From: Actinomycetes bacterium
GTDB lineage: Bacteria > Actinomycetota > Acidimicrobiia > Acidimicrobiales > Palsa-688
Direction of reading: 5' to 3'
Assembly (NCBI GenBank): GCA_021808665.1
Contig: JAKBBA010000010.1
Coordinates: 1-64,000 of the forward strand
DNA length: 64,000 nt
Below the pieces are notes generated by a model. That model was not told the DNA's origin. It saw only the letters and a program-made list of their open reading frames with translations, and did not search any database. Shown here one piece after another: positions 25,877-35,258 of this stretch (positions within the stretch are counted from its first letter, which is position 1; the number at the start of each line of letters is the position of its first letter). The position numbers and the translations under genes are program-made.

Positions 25877-27883
25877 ATGAACATGTCGATGCCGCGAGCG
25901 ATATTTGGCCGAACGCTTCCCAGCCACAGCCTGTCACTGGCCGCGCAGAACTTGCCCCAAGGCAGAAGTAGGATTGGACTGCTCAACCCCGTACAGAAAG
26001 TGCGTGCAGTGCAACCGCCAACTTCTGGCACATCACCTAACTCCTCGGGAGCCACGTCTTGGTCGCTGTTCGCGCGCCGACAGTGGTGGGTCGTCCTCGT
26101 CTGCGTGGTTCTCGCTGCGAGCGCATCGGTGCTTTACACCAAGAGGCACAAGATCACATACCAGGCATCCGCTTCGGTGATCGCCAACCCGACAGCCTCG
26201 ACGACTTCTTCTCAGTCGACGGCTGCACCCAGCGGACCAGACCCGCTGGTGCAGACACACGACTCTTCGATCGAGCAGGCAGCAGCGAAGGCTGCCGGTG
26301 TGCCCACCGGTAGCGTAGGGCTGTCCTTCGGGCTCGATACCACTAACCCGACGCTCCTAGACGTTTCAGCTATCGCGGACACTCCTAGTCAGGCGTCGGC
26401 TGCTGCCAACGCAGCGGCGAACGCCTACATAGCAGTTAGAGGTAAGGCCCTAGCGACTTCGGCCGCCTCCCTGGACGGCCAGCTGGCAGCAATCGCCGCA
26501 CAGATCCATGCTCTCCAAGCCCAAGGAGCTGTCAGCCCAGGCTCAGCCCCGGGCGCCCAGACAAGCGGAGCCAACTTGGCCGCCGACGAACAACTGGCCG
26601 TCGCAATAGCCGACTACCAGTCACTGTTCCAGCAGCAGCAGACGTTGTCTTTGGATGCTTCGGGTGTCCAGGTCTACAGTGCCGCCACACCGGGCGCAGC
26701 TGCCGCTACCGGAAGCTCGCACAAGGTGATCGAACTTGCGATAGTAGCGGGCCTACTCGCCGGCTTGGGGATAGCACTGCTTAGGCACCGCCTCGACGAC
26801 AGGATCCGTTCGGCGTCTGAGATCGAGACGCTGAGCTCCCATAGCCTGCTATCGCGTATCCCGCTGCGAAGCGCAGCTAACACCGCTGGTACCATCGCCA
26901 CCAATCCCAACGACGAGCTCGCTGAAGCGGTTCGTGAGCTACGAACCGCCCTGCGCTTCGTAGCCGTAGAGCGCGAGGTCAAGACGATTCTCGTGACCAG
27001 TTCGGTGCCGGGGGAGGGAAAGTCTTTCGTAGCGGCTAACCTCGCAGCGGCCTGGGCGATGTCGGGAATGCTCACCGTGCTCGTCTCTTCGGACCTAAGG
27101 GCGCCGACCGCCGAGAGGCTGCTTGGTGTAGCGCCGAGTGAACGGGGCATATCTACCATGGTCGCCGATGCCACCGCCCGACTAGCAACTTCGCGCTCCG
27201 CCGAGACGTCGGGCAGGCGGAGGGCCCTTCCCGCCTCGGCGCACCTCGACATAGAAACCTTGGGCCACCTCGACCTCCCGTCGCGCGCGGGTACCTCCAC
27301 CAATCTGCACGTCCAAGCCTCGGCCAACGGACACACCACGAACGGACACACCACGAACGGGCAAGGTGCTAAGACGGTTGCCGGCACCTCGGGCGGCGGC
27401 CTCGTTCGTAACGAGGCGAACTTCGGTTCTCCCGCCGATCTGCTTGACCTGCTCGTGTGGAGTGGCGTGAAAGATCTCTGGCTGTGCCCGGCTGGTCCTG
27501 TACCTCCGAACCCGGCGGAGTTGCTCGGATCGAACGCATTCGAGGACCTCGCTGCATCCATCGCCGCCATCGCAGACGTCGTGATTCTAGACAGCCCACC
27601 GGTTCTCACCGTTACTGACGCAATGGTGCTGACAGAGCAGGCCGACGGGGTCGTGTTCGTGGTAGCCGAAGGACGCACATCGCGCTCGGCCGCCCAGCGG
27701 GCAATCCAACTTTTGGAGAGCAGTCCCGCGCCGATCCTTGGTGTCGTCGCCAACATGGCTTCCCGTAGCGACGTGTCCGCCTACTACGGAACTGCCTACG
27801 ACCCCTACAGAAGGCACTCCCGCGCTTCACACTCCGACCCCGACGATCACCTTTCGGGTCGAGACGTCAAAGCGAGACGATGA
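25877..27883 (+). CDS. Wzz-like chain-length regulator fused to BY-kinase (CpsD/CapB-like)
   Basis: A 668-residue protein. A cytoplasmic leader of about 65 residues is followed by a membrane segment (about 72-90), an extracytoplasmic Wzz part rich in Ala/Gln (about 95-275), a second membrane segment (about 280-300) and an ATPase. The ATPase has Walker A VPGEGKSFVAANLA, a Walker A'-like VLVSSDLRAPT and Walker B VVILDSPPV. Between A' and B lies an insertion of about 90 residues including NGHTTNGHTTNGQ, encoded by 15-base tandem repeats. The C-terminus has YYGTAYDPYRR, a short tyrosine cluster for autophosphorylation. It would set polymer length together with the Wzy gene, which it overlaps by four bases. 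Confidence 0.83.
   Translation: MNMSMPRAIFGRTLPSHSLSLAAQNLPQGRSRIGLLNPVQKVRAVQPPTSGTSPNSSGATSWSLFARRQWWVVLVCVVLAASASVLYTKRHKITYQASASVIANPTASTTSSQSTAAPSGPDPLVQTHDSSIEQAAAKAAGVPTGSVGLSFGLDTTNPTLLDVSAIADTPSQASAAANAAANAYIAVRGKALATSAASLDGQLAAIAAQIHALQAQGAVSPGSAPGAQTSGANLAADEQLAVAIADYQSLFQQQQTLSLDASGVQVYSAATPGAAAATGSSHKVIELAIVAGLLAGLGIALLRHRLDDRIRSASEIETLSSHSLLSRIPLRSAANTAGTIATNPNDELAEAVRELRTALRFVAVEREVKTILVTSSVPGEGKSFVAANLAAAWAMSGMLTVLVSSDLRAPTAERLLGVAPSERGISTMVADATARLATSRSAETSGRRRALPASAHLDIETLGHLDLPSRAGTSTNLHVQASANGHTTNGHTTNGQGAKTVAGTSGGGLVRNEANFGSPADLLDLLVWSGVKDLWLCPAGPVPPNPAELLGSNAFEDLAASIAAIADVVILDSPPVLTVTDAMVLTEQADGVVFVVAEGRTSRSAAQRAIQLLESSPAPILGVVANMASRSDVSAYYGTAYDPYRRHSRASHSDPDDHLSGRDVKARR
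27326..27360 (+). repeat. 15-base tandem repeat inside the BY-kinase gene
   Basis: Two identical copies of AACGGACACACCACG (27326-27340, 27341-27355) are followed by a partial third copy beginning AACGG. They encode NGHTT NGHTT NG in frame, so copy-number change would alter length without shifting the frame. Confidence 0.9.
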
Positions 27884-29211
27884 CTCCGGCGGCACTCGCC
27901 AGGTTCCGAAACTGGCGACTACAGCCTGTCATGCGATCACAGAGTATCCTAGTACTGGGACTTGTCGTCCTGGTTCCCGTCGCCGCCTATCTGACCAAGG
28001 GAGGGTCCCGGTACACCCTCGCTGCCGGGGGGGCGATCCTGGCTTTGGGTGCAGTGGCATGGGACGTCATGATCCTGCCTGTCCTCGCCGTGCCGGCGAC
28101 ACTCCTCGTGTTCAGGGTGAGCGCTACCAGCTCCAACCTCAGCTTCTCGGACCTGATACTCGGAGTGGCGACTCTGTGCGCCATAGCGATGTTCCGGCTT
28201 CGCAGCGACATCTACGTGCGGAAGCTTCTCCTGCTTCTAGCCGTCTACGAAGCTACGACCGTTCTAAACGTCGTGTACAACCCGTACCGAGCCAACATCA
28301 TCGAGTGGGCACACGAAGCCTTCCTCGTGGGCGGCAGCTTGGTAATCGGCTGGCTCGTTGCGAGCCGTCAACGAGCCGGCACAGCGACTACGGCGTACCT
28401 GGTCGGATCATCAATCATCGCCCTTTGGGCCGTCGCCTGGAGCGTTGCCCACCACCTCGCCCCGGCGTACCTTCCACTCGGAATGCAAAAGAACTACATA
28501 GGCGACATGCTCTGCTTCGCTTTTCTTCTAGCATACGCCCGCCCGGACTGGATTAGTCGACGAGTCGCCGATAACTCGACGAAAATATGGGCAATCTGCG
28601 CTGTCGGCATGCTTGCCAGCCAGTCGAAGCAGGCCATGATAAGCGCCGTAGTAGGAGTCGGAATACTGACGTTACGTGACCGCAAGCTGCGCCGGCACGC
28701 CAAGGCGATCGTCGTCGCGTGCGTCCCGATGGTCGTGATCGCCGCCGTCATCGTCGACAAGAAGCTGCGCTCATCGAACAAGTTCAACAGCGTCCATCAG
28801 CGTGAGACCTGGCTACGCCAGTCGCTGCAGATCTGGCACATGTCGCCGTGGTTCGGTATCGGGCTTCGCTGGTGGTACACGAACCGCGTGCCTTTCTCTT
28901 TCCAGCCCCCAAACGGAGAAGCTGAGGTGCTGACCTCAGCCGGCCTGGTCGGCCTCGCCGGATTCCTCGTGTTGATCATTGGAGCGGTCGTGGTGCTGCG
29001 ACGGGTGCCAAGTCGTTACGGGACTCTGGCGCTCGCCATAGTCGTCGCTCGGCTAGTGCAGGGCCAGCTGGACGTCTTCTGGGTGACCGCCCAAGGATCG
29101 ATACCCTGGTTGCTAGCGGGAATGTGCCTCGGCGCCGACTACCTGAGTCGTATCCACCCATTCGGCGACCCTGAATTCACACCCGCCTTCGTCGAAGATC
29201 TGCTCCCATGA
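27880..29211 (+). CDS. O-antigen polymerase/ligase-like membrane protein (Wzy)
   Basis: A 443-residue protein with about ten to twelve hydrophobic segments and a long loop around residues 290-350 containing VHQRETWLRQSLQIW and MSPWFGIGLRWWY. That loop pattern (RxxxW, then a GxG segment) is typical of the Wzy/WaaL superfamily. With Wzx and Wzz homologues in the same locus, a polymerase role is most likely. The start overlaps the previous stop (ATGA at 27880). Confidence 0.82.
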   Translation: MTPAALARFRNWRLQPVMRSQSILVLGLVVLVPVAAYLTKGGSRYTLAAGGAILALGAVAWDVMILPVLAVPATLLVFRVSATSSNLSFSDLILGVATLCAIAMFRLRSDIYVRKLLLLLAVYEATTVLNVVYNPYRANIIEWAHEAFLVGGSLVIGWLVASRQRAGTATTAYLVGSSIIALWAVAWSVAHHLAPAYLPLGMQKNYIGDMLCFAFLLAYARPDWISRRVADNSTKIWAICAVGMLASQSKQAMISAVVGVGILTLRDRKLRRHAKAIVVACVPMVVIAAVIVDKKLRSSNKFNSVHQRETWLRQSLQIWHMSPWFGIGLRWWYTNRVPFSFQPPNGEAEVLTSAGLVGLAGFLVLIIGAVVVLRRVPSRYGTLALAIVVARLVQGQLDVFWVTAQGSIPWLLAGMCLGADYLSRIHPFGDPEFTPAFVEDLLP

Positions 29212-30086
29212 GCGAACGAACAACTCGGCACGACCGGGGGTTGCACGTCGTGGTGATCGCCTACGGCGACACCAATACTCTGAGACCTTGTCTCGACGCT
29301 CTCGGCGGATCATACAAGACTACGGTGGTCGACAACTCTAGTAGCCCAGAGACGAGACTCCTAGTCGAGAGCTTCGGCTTTGACTATCACGACCCGGGAC
29401 GAAACCTGGGATTTGCAGGAGGGGTGAACAGAGCCTTGCAGCTAACAGCTGGCGTCACCTACGACGTGCTGTTGCTGAACCCAGACGCAGTCATCGACTC
29501 AGCCGGCGTGGAGCGCCTCCGTGACAGCCTGCATGCAGCGGATGGCCTCGCTTGCGTAGCGCCGGCCCAGGAAGGTCCGAGCGGGTCGGACCGGGTAACC
29601 TGGCCGGTGCCGTCCCCTTGGGGTGCTTGGCTGGAAGCTTTAGGACTAAGCGCCCTGGACGACAAGCCCGTGTTTCTCATCGGGTCCATCCTGCTGATAA
29701 AAGCAGAAGCCCTCGCCGACGTGGGCCTCCTCGACGAACGTTTCTTCCTCTACGCAGAGGAGACCGACTGGCAGATACGCGCTTTCGCCAAAGGCTGGTC
29801 CGTAGCGCTCGTCCCCGACGTGCAAGCTTTCCACGTGGGGGCGGGAACGGGAGGAGACCGCAAAATACGCCTACGGCATTTTCACGCCTCCGAGGAGCTA
29901 TTGGTTCGAAAGCACTACGGCCGTTCAGGCTGGACGTCCTACCGAGCGGCAAAGCTTGCCGGCTCGGCCCTGCGAGCCGTCGTCAGGACTGGCGAGCGAC
30001 GTTCCGACGCTATCGAGAAGTACCGCCTTTTCCTGGCCGGTCCCGTCCGGGCTTTAGCACAGATGGGATCGGGCCGTGCTTGCTGA
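29208..30086 (+). CDS. glycosyltransferase, GT2 family (rhamnosyltransferase-like)
   Basis: A 292-residue GT-A enzyme. VVVIAYGDTNTLRPCLDAL opens it, VVDNSSS and GRNLGFAGGVNRAL follow, and the metal-binding block LLLNPDAVI replaces the usual DxD. FFLYAEETDWQIRA is the acceptor/catalytic region seen in dTDP-rhamnosyltransferase-like enzymes. It overlaps the genes on both sides. Confidence 0.86.
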   Translation: MSERTTRHDRGLHVVVIAYGDTNTLRPCLDALGGSYKTTVVDNSSSPETRLLVESFGFDYHDPGRNLGFAGGVNRALQLTAGVTYDVLLLNPDAVIDSAGVERLRDSLHAADGLACVAPAQEGPSGSDRVTWPVPSPWGAWLEALGLSALDDKPVFLIGSILLIKAEALADVGLLDERFFLYAEETDWQIRAFAKGWSVALVPDVQAFHVGAGTGGDRKIRLRHFHASEELLVRKHYGRSGWTSYRAAKLAGSALRAVVRTGERRSDAIEKYRLFLAGPVRALAQMGSGRAC

Positions 30087-31161
30087 GCGAACCGGCGGGA
30101 ATGTAGCTCCGCCGCCAAAGCGAGGGCGGCCGACGGTCGCGCATGTAGTGTGCACCCAGGACTTCGCCGGGGTTGAGCGCTATGTGAGCACCCTCTCAGT
30201 TGCCCTGGCAGGACGGGGCTGGGACGTGGTGGTATTGGGAGGTCGCGAGGAGTCCATGCGGCCGGCTCTCCAAGAAGCCGGGGTGCGGTGGATTCCGGCG
30301 CCGACGGTGGCAACTGCCGTGCTGCGTCTACGGGAGCAGTTTCCCGTCGACTTGGTACACGCCCACATGACCCAGGCTGAGGTCGCCTCTGTGCTCGCTT
30401 CCATCGGCACAAGGACGCCTGTTATCTGCACGCGGCACTTCGCTTCTGACCGGGGCTCGTCCACACTTCGCCGGAAGGTCAGTCACCTCTTCGCCCGCAG
30501 AATCGCCGAGCAGGTGTCGATCTCACAGTTCGTGGCAGAGCGGATCGACGGAACGTCGACTGTGATAGTCCCCGGAGTACCGAGCTGCGAAACCATCCTA
30601 GACTCGTCGCAGCGCCACAGTCAGGTCTTGATGGCGCAGCGACTCGAAGAGGAAAAGCGGGCTGATCTTGGAGTATCAGCCTGGGCTGCTTCAGGCCTCG
30701 CCGAGACTGGCTGGTCGCTGCTCATCGCCGGCGACGGCTCACAGCGAGAGTCGCTGCTTCGGCTAGCGGAACGCCTCGGAGTTGCAAGCTCATGCCACTT
30801 CCTTGGCTTTAGACCAGACGTAGCCGACCTGATGCGCCAAGCCGGGATCTTCCTGGCACCCCGCCCCGACGAACCTCTGGGCCTCTCGGTAATAGAGGCG
30901 ATGGCGGCAGGAACGCCTGTCGTCGCTGCTGACGGCGGCGGTCACCGCGAGAGCCTCGGCCTTCACCCGACAGCGGCACTTTACCCGCCAGGAGATACGA
31001 ACGCGGCCGGACTGCTCCTGCGCAGGCTCGCCCTCGCCCCGCACGAGCGCGACAGCTACGGAGCTAGTTTAGCGGAGATACAGAGAGCCCATCTAGGCAT
31101 CGAAGTGCAGTTGGGCAGGACAGTCGACCTCTATCGCGAGTTGCTTAGGAGAACCCGATGA
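30076..31161 (+). CDS. glycosyltransferase, GT4 family
   Basis: A 361-residue GT-B enzyme. VAHVVCTQDFAGVERYV is the N-terminal glycine-rich start, VLMAQRLEEEKRADL begins the donor half, and EPLGLSVIEAMAAGTPVVAA holds the EX7E motif. It overlaps the preceding GT2 gene by 11 bases and the next gene by four. Specificity unknown. Confidence 0.86.
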   Translation: MLAERTGGNVAPPPKRGRPTVAHVVCTQDFAGVERYVSTLSVALAGRGWDVVVLGGREESMRPALQEAGVRWIPAPTVATAVLRLREQFPVDLVHAHMTQAEVASVLASIGTRTPVICTRHFASDRGSSTLRRKVSHLFARRIAEQVSISQFVAERIDGTSTVIVPGVPSCETILDSSQRHSQVLMAQRLEEEKRADLGVSAWAASGLAETGWSLLIAGDGSQRESLLRLAERLGVASSCHFLGFRPDVADLMRQAGIFLAPRPDEPLGLSVIEAMAAGTPVVAADGGGHRESLGLHPTAALYPPGDTNAAGLLLRRLALAPHERDSYGASLAEIQRAHLGIEVQLGRTVDLYRELLRRTR

Positions 31162-32450
31162 GGATCGCCCTCCTTCCGAGCCAGTACTACCCGAGTCTCG
31201 GCGGGGTGGAGGAGCTCACCCGTAACCTAGCGGCCAACCTCACGAAATCCGGTGACCAAGTGGAAGTGTGGGCACCGTCACCTGGGACCGGGACCGACAC
31301 CCCGACCGGTGCTGAGTATCTCGACGGGATACGAGTCCGGCGCTTCCACTACCCCCTTCCCAGAGCCAACCCTGCCTCTTTGGTCCCGCTCCTGAGCGAA
31401 GGCCTTCCTACCCTCAAAGCGATGCTCCGAGCGGCTACCGACTTCCAGCCGGACGTTATCAACGTGCAGTGCTTCGGACCGAACGGGGTCTACGCAACGG
31501 CTTTGAGCAAGCTCACAAGCCTGCCGCTGGTCGTGTCCCTACAAGGCGAGACCTTGATGGACGACTCTGACATCTATACGATCTCGGCGACGATGCGGGC
31601 GGCGCTGCGAGCAGGAATTCGCCAAGCCAAATGCGTTACCGGATGCTCTGCGTTTACACTTCGCGACGCCGAAGCACGCTTCGGCCTTGAGCGAGGAGCG
31701 GGTCGGGTCGTCTTCAACGACGCCAACCCCGACATGGTCGGAACACGCGAGGAGATGGGTCTCCCAGATCGTCTCGACTTTCTCGAAGGTACACGCTACA
31801 TCGCATGCCTTGGAAGGGTGGTCGACAACAAAGGTTTCGACCTACTTCTCGAGGCTTTCAACCTGATCCGCTCGGATCACCCCGGCGTCCACCTAGTGGT
31901 TGGCGGATCCGGCTCCAAGCTGGAAAGCCTTCGCCGCCTTGCCGACGACCTCGCCCTGTCCGACCGCGTGCACTTCCCGGGACGCCTCTCGCGCTACGAG
32001 GTCGCGCAGGTCCTGACAAGCGCGACGGTATTCGTGATGCCCAGCCGGCTCGAGCCGTTCGGGATCGTCGTCCTTGAGGCGTGGAGAGCCGGTACAGCTG
32101 TCATCGCCACCTCAATCGGGGGTCCCCCGGAGTTCGTCACCGACGGAGCAGACGGCCTGCTAGTCGACCCCCACGACACCAGACGCCTTGCGGATGCCCT
32201 TTCGCGCGTCCTAAGCGACGACACCCTCAGACACAGAATAGCACTAGCTGGAAAGGCGCGTTTCCGTGATTTCCAGTGGCCGAACCTTACTTTCGAATAC
32301 CGAAAGCTTTACGCGAGCGTCGTTTCCACCAGTCGCCCGCTGCGCGGTCAACTCCTCCGAGGCGCCATACGCAAACGGGCCTACGCAGATCAGTCATCCA
32401 CGGGGAAAATCCAGCTAAATCAAGGCAATCAAGGAAATAGCGGAAGTTAG
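31158..32450 (+). CDS. glycosyltransferase, GT4 family
   Basis: A 430-residue GT-B enzyme. It starts IALLPSQYYPSLGGVEELT, has YIACLGRVVDNKGFDLLLEA in the donor half, and EPFGIVVLEAWRAGTAVIA as the EX7E block. The last 20 or so residues are a polar Asn/Gln/Gly-rich tail (LNQGNQGNSGS) outside the fold. It is the last gene of the tightly overlapping run begun at 22349. Confidence 0.87.
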   Translation: MRIALLPSQYYPSLGGVEELTRNLAANLTKSGDQVEVWAPSPGTGTDTPTGAEYLDGIRVRRFHYPLPRANPASLVPLLSEGLPTLKAMLRAATDFQPDVINVQCFGPNGVYATALSKLTSLPLVVSLQGETLMDDSDIYTISATMRAALRAGIRQAKCVTGCSAFTLRDAEARFGLERGAGRVVFNDANPDMVGTREEMGLPDRLDFLEGTRYIACLGRVVDNKGFDLLLEAFNLIRSDHPGVHLVVGGSGSKLESLRRLADDLALSDRVHFPGRLSRYEVAQVLTSATVFVMPSRLEPFGIVVLEAWRAGTAVIATSIGGPPEFVTDGADGLLVDPHDTRRLADALSRVLSDDTLRHRIALAGKARFRDFQWPNLTFEYRKLYASVVSTSRPLRGQLLRGAIRKRAYADQSSTGKIQLNQGNQGNSGS

Positions 32451-32478
32451 CTCAGTAGGACCTCCCAATCAATCGATG

Positions 32479-32499
32479 TAGTCCGTAACATTCGGACTA
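32479..32499. other. 7-bp inverted repeat between the GT run and the sugar transferase gene
   Basis: TAGTCCG (32479-32485), a 7-base loop and CGGACTA (32493-32499) lie in a relatively AT-rich 156-base intergenic stretch (32451-32606). No T-run follows on either strand, so it is a weak terminator candidate and could be a regulatory site for the gene at 32607. Confidence 0.3.
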
Positions 32500-32606
32500 G
32501 TCCACTGAAATGTCAAGCGTAATGACTTGATAGGTGGGAACGTAAGACCAGGGAAGGCCGTTGTGTTGTCGGTAACGCCAGAGGGATACATCAGGACAGG
32601 CGCCAG

Positions 32607-34175
32607 GTGACATCTCGTCGCTGGATCGAAGACTTACCCGGTGTTAACCTCGTCCCGGCTGCGACTTCGGCTACGGTCACCCCGATTCGCGAGAAGCCAG
32701 CGCGGCGCACACGTCCACCCAAGACGAGCCAAGCGCAACCCGCAAGTAGGCCCTCCAAATCTTCAAAGTCCTCGAAGTCGACTTCGTCGACTACAAGGAC
32801 GTCAGCTGTCTCACTGCTCATGGCCGCCGACGCAGCGGGTGCGGCCCTGTCGATCGTCGTGGGGCAGATCGCCGACCATGAGCTCAGGTCGGTTAACGAC
32901 TTAGCCGGAGCGTTCGCTTCGGTCTGCTATGCACCGGTGTTCATCTTGGTGCTCGGCGTGTACGGCCTCTACCACCGAGCACAGCGGAGGCTGGTCAGCT
33001 CCTCGTTCCCCGACATAGGCAGGATCGTGCACGGCATGGCCGTCGGGAGCCTGATCACGTTGTTCGCGAGCGGTGGCCTCCACCGTTGGCTTCAAGGGCC
33101 GTCTGTCGACAGAACGGCGGCTGCGCTAGCTGCGGCAGTAGGGGTGATCGCGATCCCGATATTCCGCCGGGCGGTTTCTGTGATCGTGAACGCGTCCTCG
33201 TCGGATTCCAACGTTCTCATAGTCGGAAGCGGGCAAGTCGCCGACATGGTCATATCCCGACTCGCCCACGTCGACGAACTTCACGTCGTGGGCTGTGTAG
33301 ACGACTCCCCCGACGATCGCTACGAGCGTCCCGAGTCATCTCCGTGGCTCGGGACTCTTAGCAACTTGGCTGCGATCGTCGAGAGGTTCAACGTCGACCA
33401 TGTCGTGGTGGCGTTCAGCGCATCCAATGAAGCGGGAATGGCAGCACATCTTAGGGCCCTCCCCGACCGAGTGAGAATCTCGGTAGTGCCAAGGATGTTC
33501 GACCTGCTCACCATCCGCTCCAACGTCGACGATCTGCGCGGCCTTCCTGTCATAGACGTGGCTCCCGCTGCGCTCGGCTTCGTTGACCGTTTCGTCAAGC
33601 GGGCGATCGACCTAATAGGCGCAGGGGTCGGCCTAATTGTGCTCTCCCCCGTGCTCATAGCTATAGCCGTTGCCATTAAAGTGTCCTCCCCTGGCCCGGT
33701 TCTGTTCTCTCAGACGCGGGCCGGGCGTGGTGGGAAGCCGTTCCGAATTCACAAGTTCCGTACCATGTACGTCGACGCCGAACACCGTAAAGCTGAACTG
33801 GCCAGCGAAGTCGACGGTCCCTTGTTCAAGGTCCGCGAGGACCCCAGGGTGACGTCGGTAGGGAGGATGCTACGCAAGTCGAGCCTCGACGAGATACCTC
33901 AGCTCCTCAACGTCGTCGCAGGACAGATGAGCCTCGTAGGCCCACGACCCTTTGTCATGAATGAGTCAGGTCAGATCGAGGGGTGGGCTGCGCGCCGCTT
34001 CGACGTTCGACCGGGCATGACCGGACTTTGGCAGACGTCCGGCAGGAACGACCTTCCATTCGAGGAGCTCCGCCGCCTTGACTACCTCTACGTAGCGTCG
34101 TGGTCACTGTGGTGGGACCTGTCCATCCTCTGGCACACACCGTCGAGGGTTCTCCGCCACGACGGTGCCTACTAA
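32607..34175 (+). CDS. undecaprenyl-phosphate sugar transferase (WbaP/ExoY-type polyprenyl transferase)
   Basis: A 522-residue initiating transferase that loads the first sugar phosphate onto undecaprenyl phosphate. The N-terminal 60 residues are a Ser/Lys/Pro-rich cytoplasmic leader. Four to five membrane segments follow (about 65-195), then a CoA-binding-like Rossmann domain starting NVLIVGSGQVADMV. The C-terminal sugar-transferase domain has KFRTM, SSLDEIPQLLNV and MSLVGPRPF. The GTG start at 32607 is preceded by AGGACA. It would start the repeat unit completed by the surrounding glycosyltransferases. Confidence 0.9.
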   Translation: MTSRRWIEDLPGVNLVPAATSATVTPIREKPARRTRPPKTSQAQPASRPSKSSKSSKSTSSTTRTSAVSLLMAADAAGAALSIVVGQIADHELRSVNDLAGAFASVCYAPVFILVLGVYGLYHRAQRRLVSSSFPDIGRIVHGMAVGSLITLFASGGLHRWLQGPSVDRTAAALAAAVGVIAIPIFRRAVSVIVNASSSDSNVLIVGSGQVADMVISRLAHVDELHVVGCVDDSPDDRYERPESSPWLGTLSNLAAIVERFNVDHVVVAFSASNEAGMAAHLRALPDRVRISVVPRMFDLLTIRSNVDDLRGLPVIDVAPAALGFVDRFVKRAIDLIGAGVGLIVLSPVLIAIAVAIKVSSPGPVLFSQTRAGRGGKPFRIHKFRTMYVDAEHRKAELASEVDGPLFKVREDPRVTSVGRMLRKSSLDEIPQLLNVVAGQMSLVGPRPFVMNESGQIEGWAARRFDVRPGMTGLWQTSGRNDLPFEELRRLDYLYVASWSLWWDLSILWHTPSRVLRHDGAY

Positions 34176-34205
34176 GTCCCAAGCCGAGTTCAAGACTGAG
34201 AGACG

Positions 34206-35258
34206 ATGCCCGAGAACATGCCGTTCTTAAACGAAGAAACAGCTTTGCCGGTTCGCGGTGGGGACGCTGACGTAACCAGGGATGTCCGCTGCTCGGTCAT
34301 CGTCGTCAACTTCAATGAGCGTGAGGTCCTCCTCGACTGCGTCGAGAGCCTCTGCGCTGCGGCGTCCGAACACGACGAGGTCATCGTCGTGGACAATGGC
34401 TCCTCCGACGGCAGCGCCGACGCTGTAGCGGCAGCCTTCCCGCAGGTCCGACTCGTTCGCCTGCCCCAAAATCGGTATATCTTCGGTCTCAATGACGGAC
34501 TTGCTGTGGCACGAGGCCGCTACGTCGCCTTTTGCAACAACGACATGCTCGTCGAGGCTGCGTTCGTCGAGGCCGCTCTGGCGCTCTTCGACGAACCTGA
34601 TGTGTTTGCCGTCTGCGCCAGGGTCATAGACCGCCGCGGCCGGGAGCAGGGAACACGCACGGCGGGCCTCTGGAAGCACGGCCTTTTGTTCTACGAGCCG
34701 CTTGCGCACAGCGAGGTTCCCACGGCTTGTTTCTTCGCTGTCGGAGGGCAGGCGTTCTTCCGCAGGGATCTTCTCGTTGCGCTCGGTTCCATCGACGAGC
34801 TCCTGTGGCCGATGTACCACGAGGACATCGAGTTGTCGTATCGAGCGTGGAAGGCTGGCTACCGGGTTGCTTATGCCCCTGACTCGGTGTGCCATCACCT
34901 GGGTGGCCACACGAGCGGCAAGGTGTTTACCAAGGTCCAGCTCAGAGCTTTTGTCCGTCAGAACGAGATCCTTACAGTATGGAAAGACGTCACGGACCCC
35001 TGGATGCTCTTGGAGCATCTGTTCTTCCTCCCGATCCGGCTCGCCGTCGCTGTGATCCGCCGGGATCAAGGTACGCTCCGGGGTTTCGTTTCCGCCCTCG
35101 GGAGACTCCCTCGTGCCCTAAGAGCACGTCGTCAAGCGACAAGGGACGCCGTGCTGACCGACAGGGAGGTTCTGGCCAGGGTGAGCGTGGAAGCTGTGAG
35201 CAAGCCACTACGCGCGGTGGTACTAGCCCGGCCGCCTCGAGCCGAGAGCGCGTCGTAA
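34206..35258 (+). CDS. glycosyltransferase, GT2 family
   Basis: A 350-residue GT-A enzyme with a canonical opening, SVIVVNFNEREVLLDCVESL. VVDNGSSDGSADAV is followed by the metal-site segment AFCNNDMLVE and the acceptor block PMYHEDIELSYRAWKAGY. Its last 36 bases overlap the convergent gene at 35223. Specificity unknown. Confidence 0.87.
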   Translation: MPENMPFLNEETALPVRGGDADVTRDVRCSVIVVNFNEREVLLDCVESLCAAASEHDEVIVVDNGSSDGSADAVAAAFPQVRLVRLPQNRYIFGLNDGLAVARGRYVAFCNNDMLVEAAFVEAALALFDEPDVFAVCARVIDRRGREQGTRTAGLWKHGLLFYEPLAHSEVPTACFFAVGGQAFFRRDLLVALGSIDELLWPMYHEDIELSYRAWKAGYRVAYAPDSVCHHLGGHTSGKVFTKVQLRAFVRQNEILTVWKDVTDPWMLLEHLFFLPIRLAVAVIRRDQGTLRGFVSALGRLPRALRARRQATRDAVLTDREVLARVSVEAVSKPLRAVVLARPPRAESAS

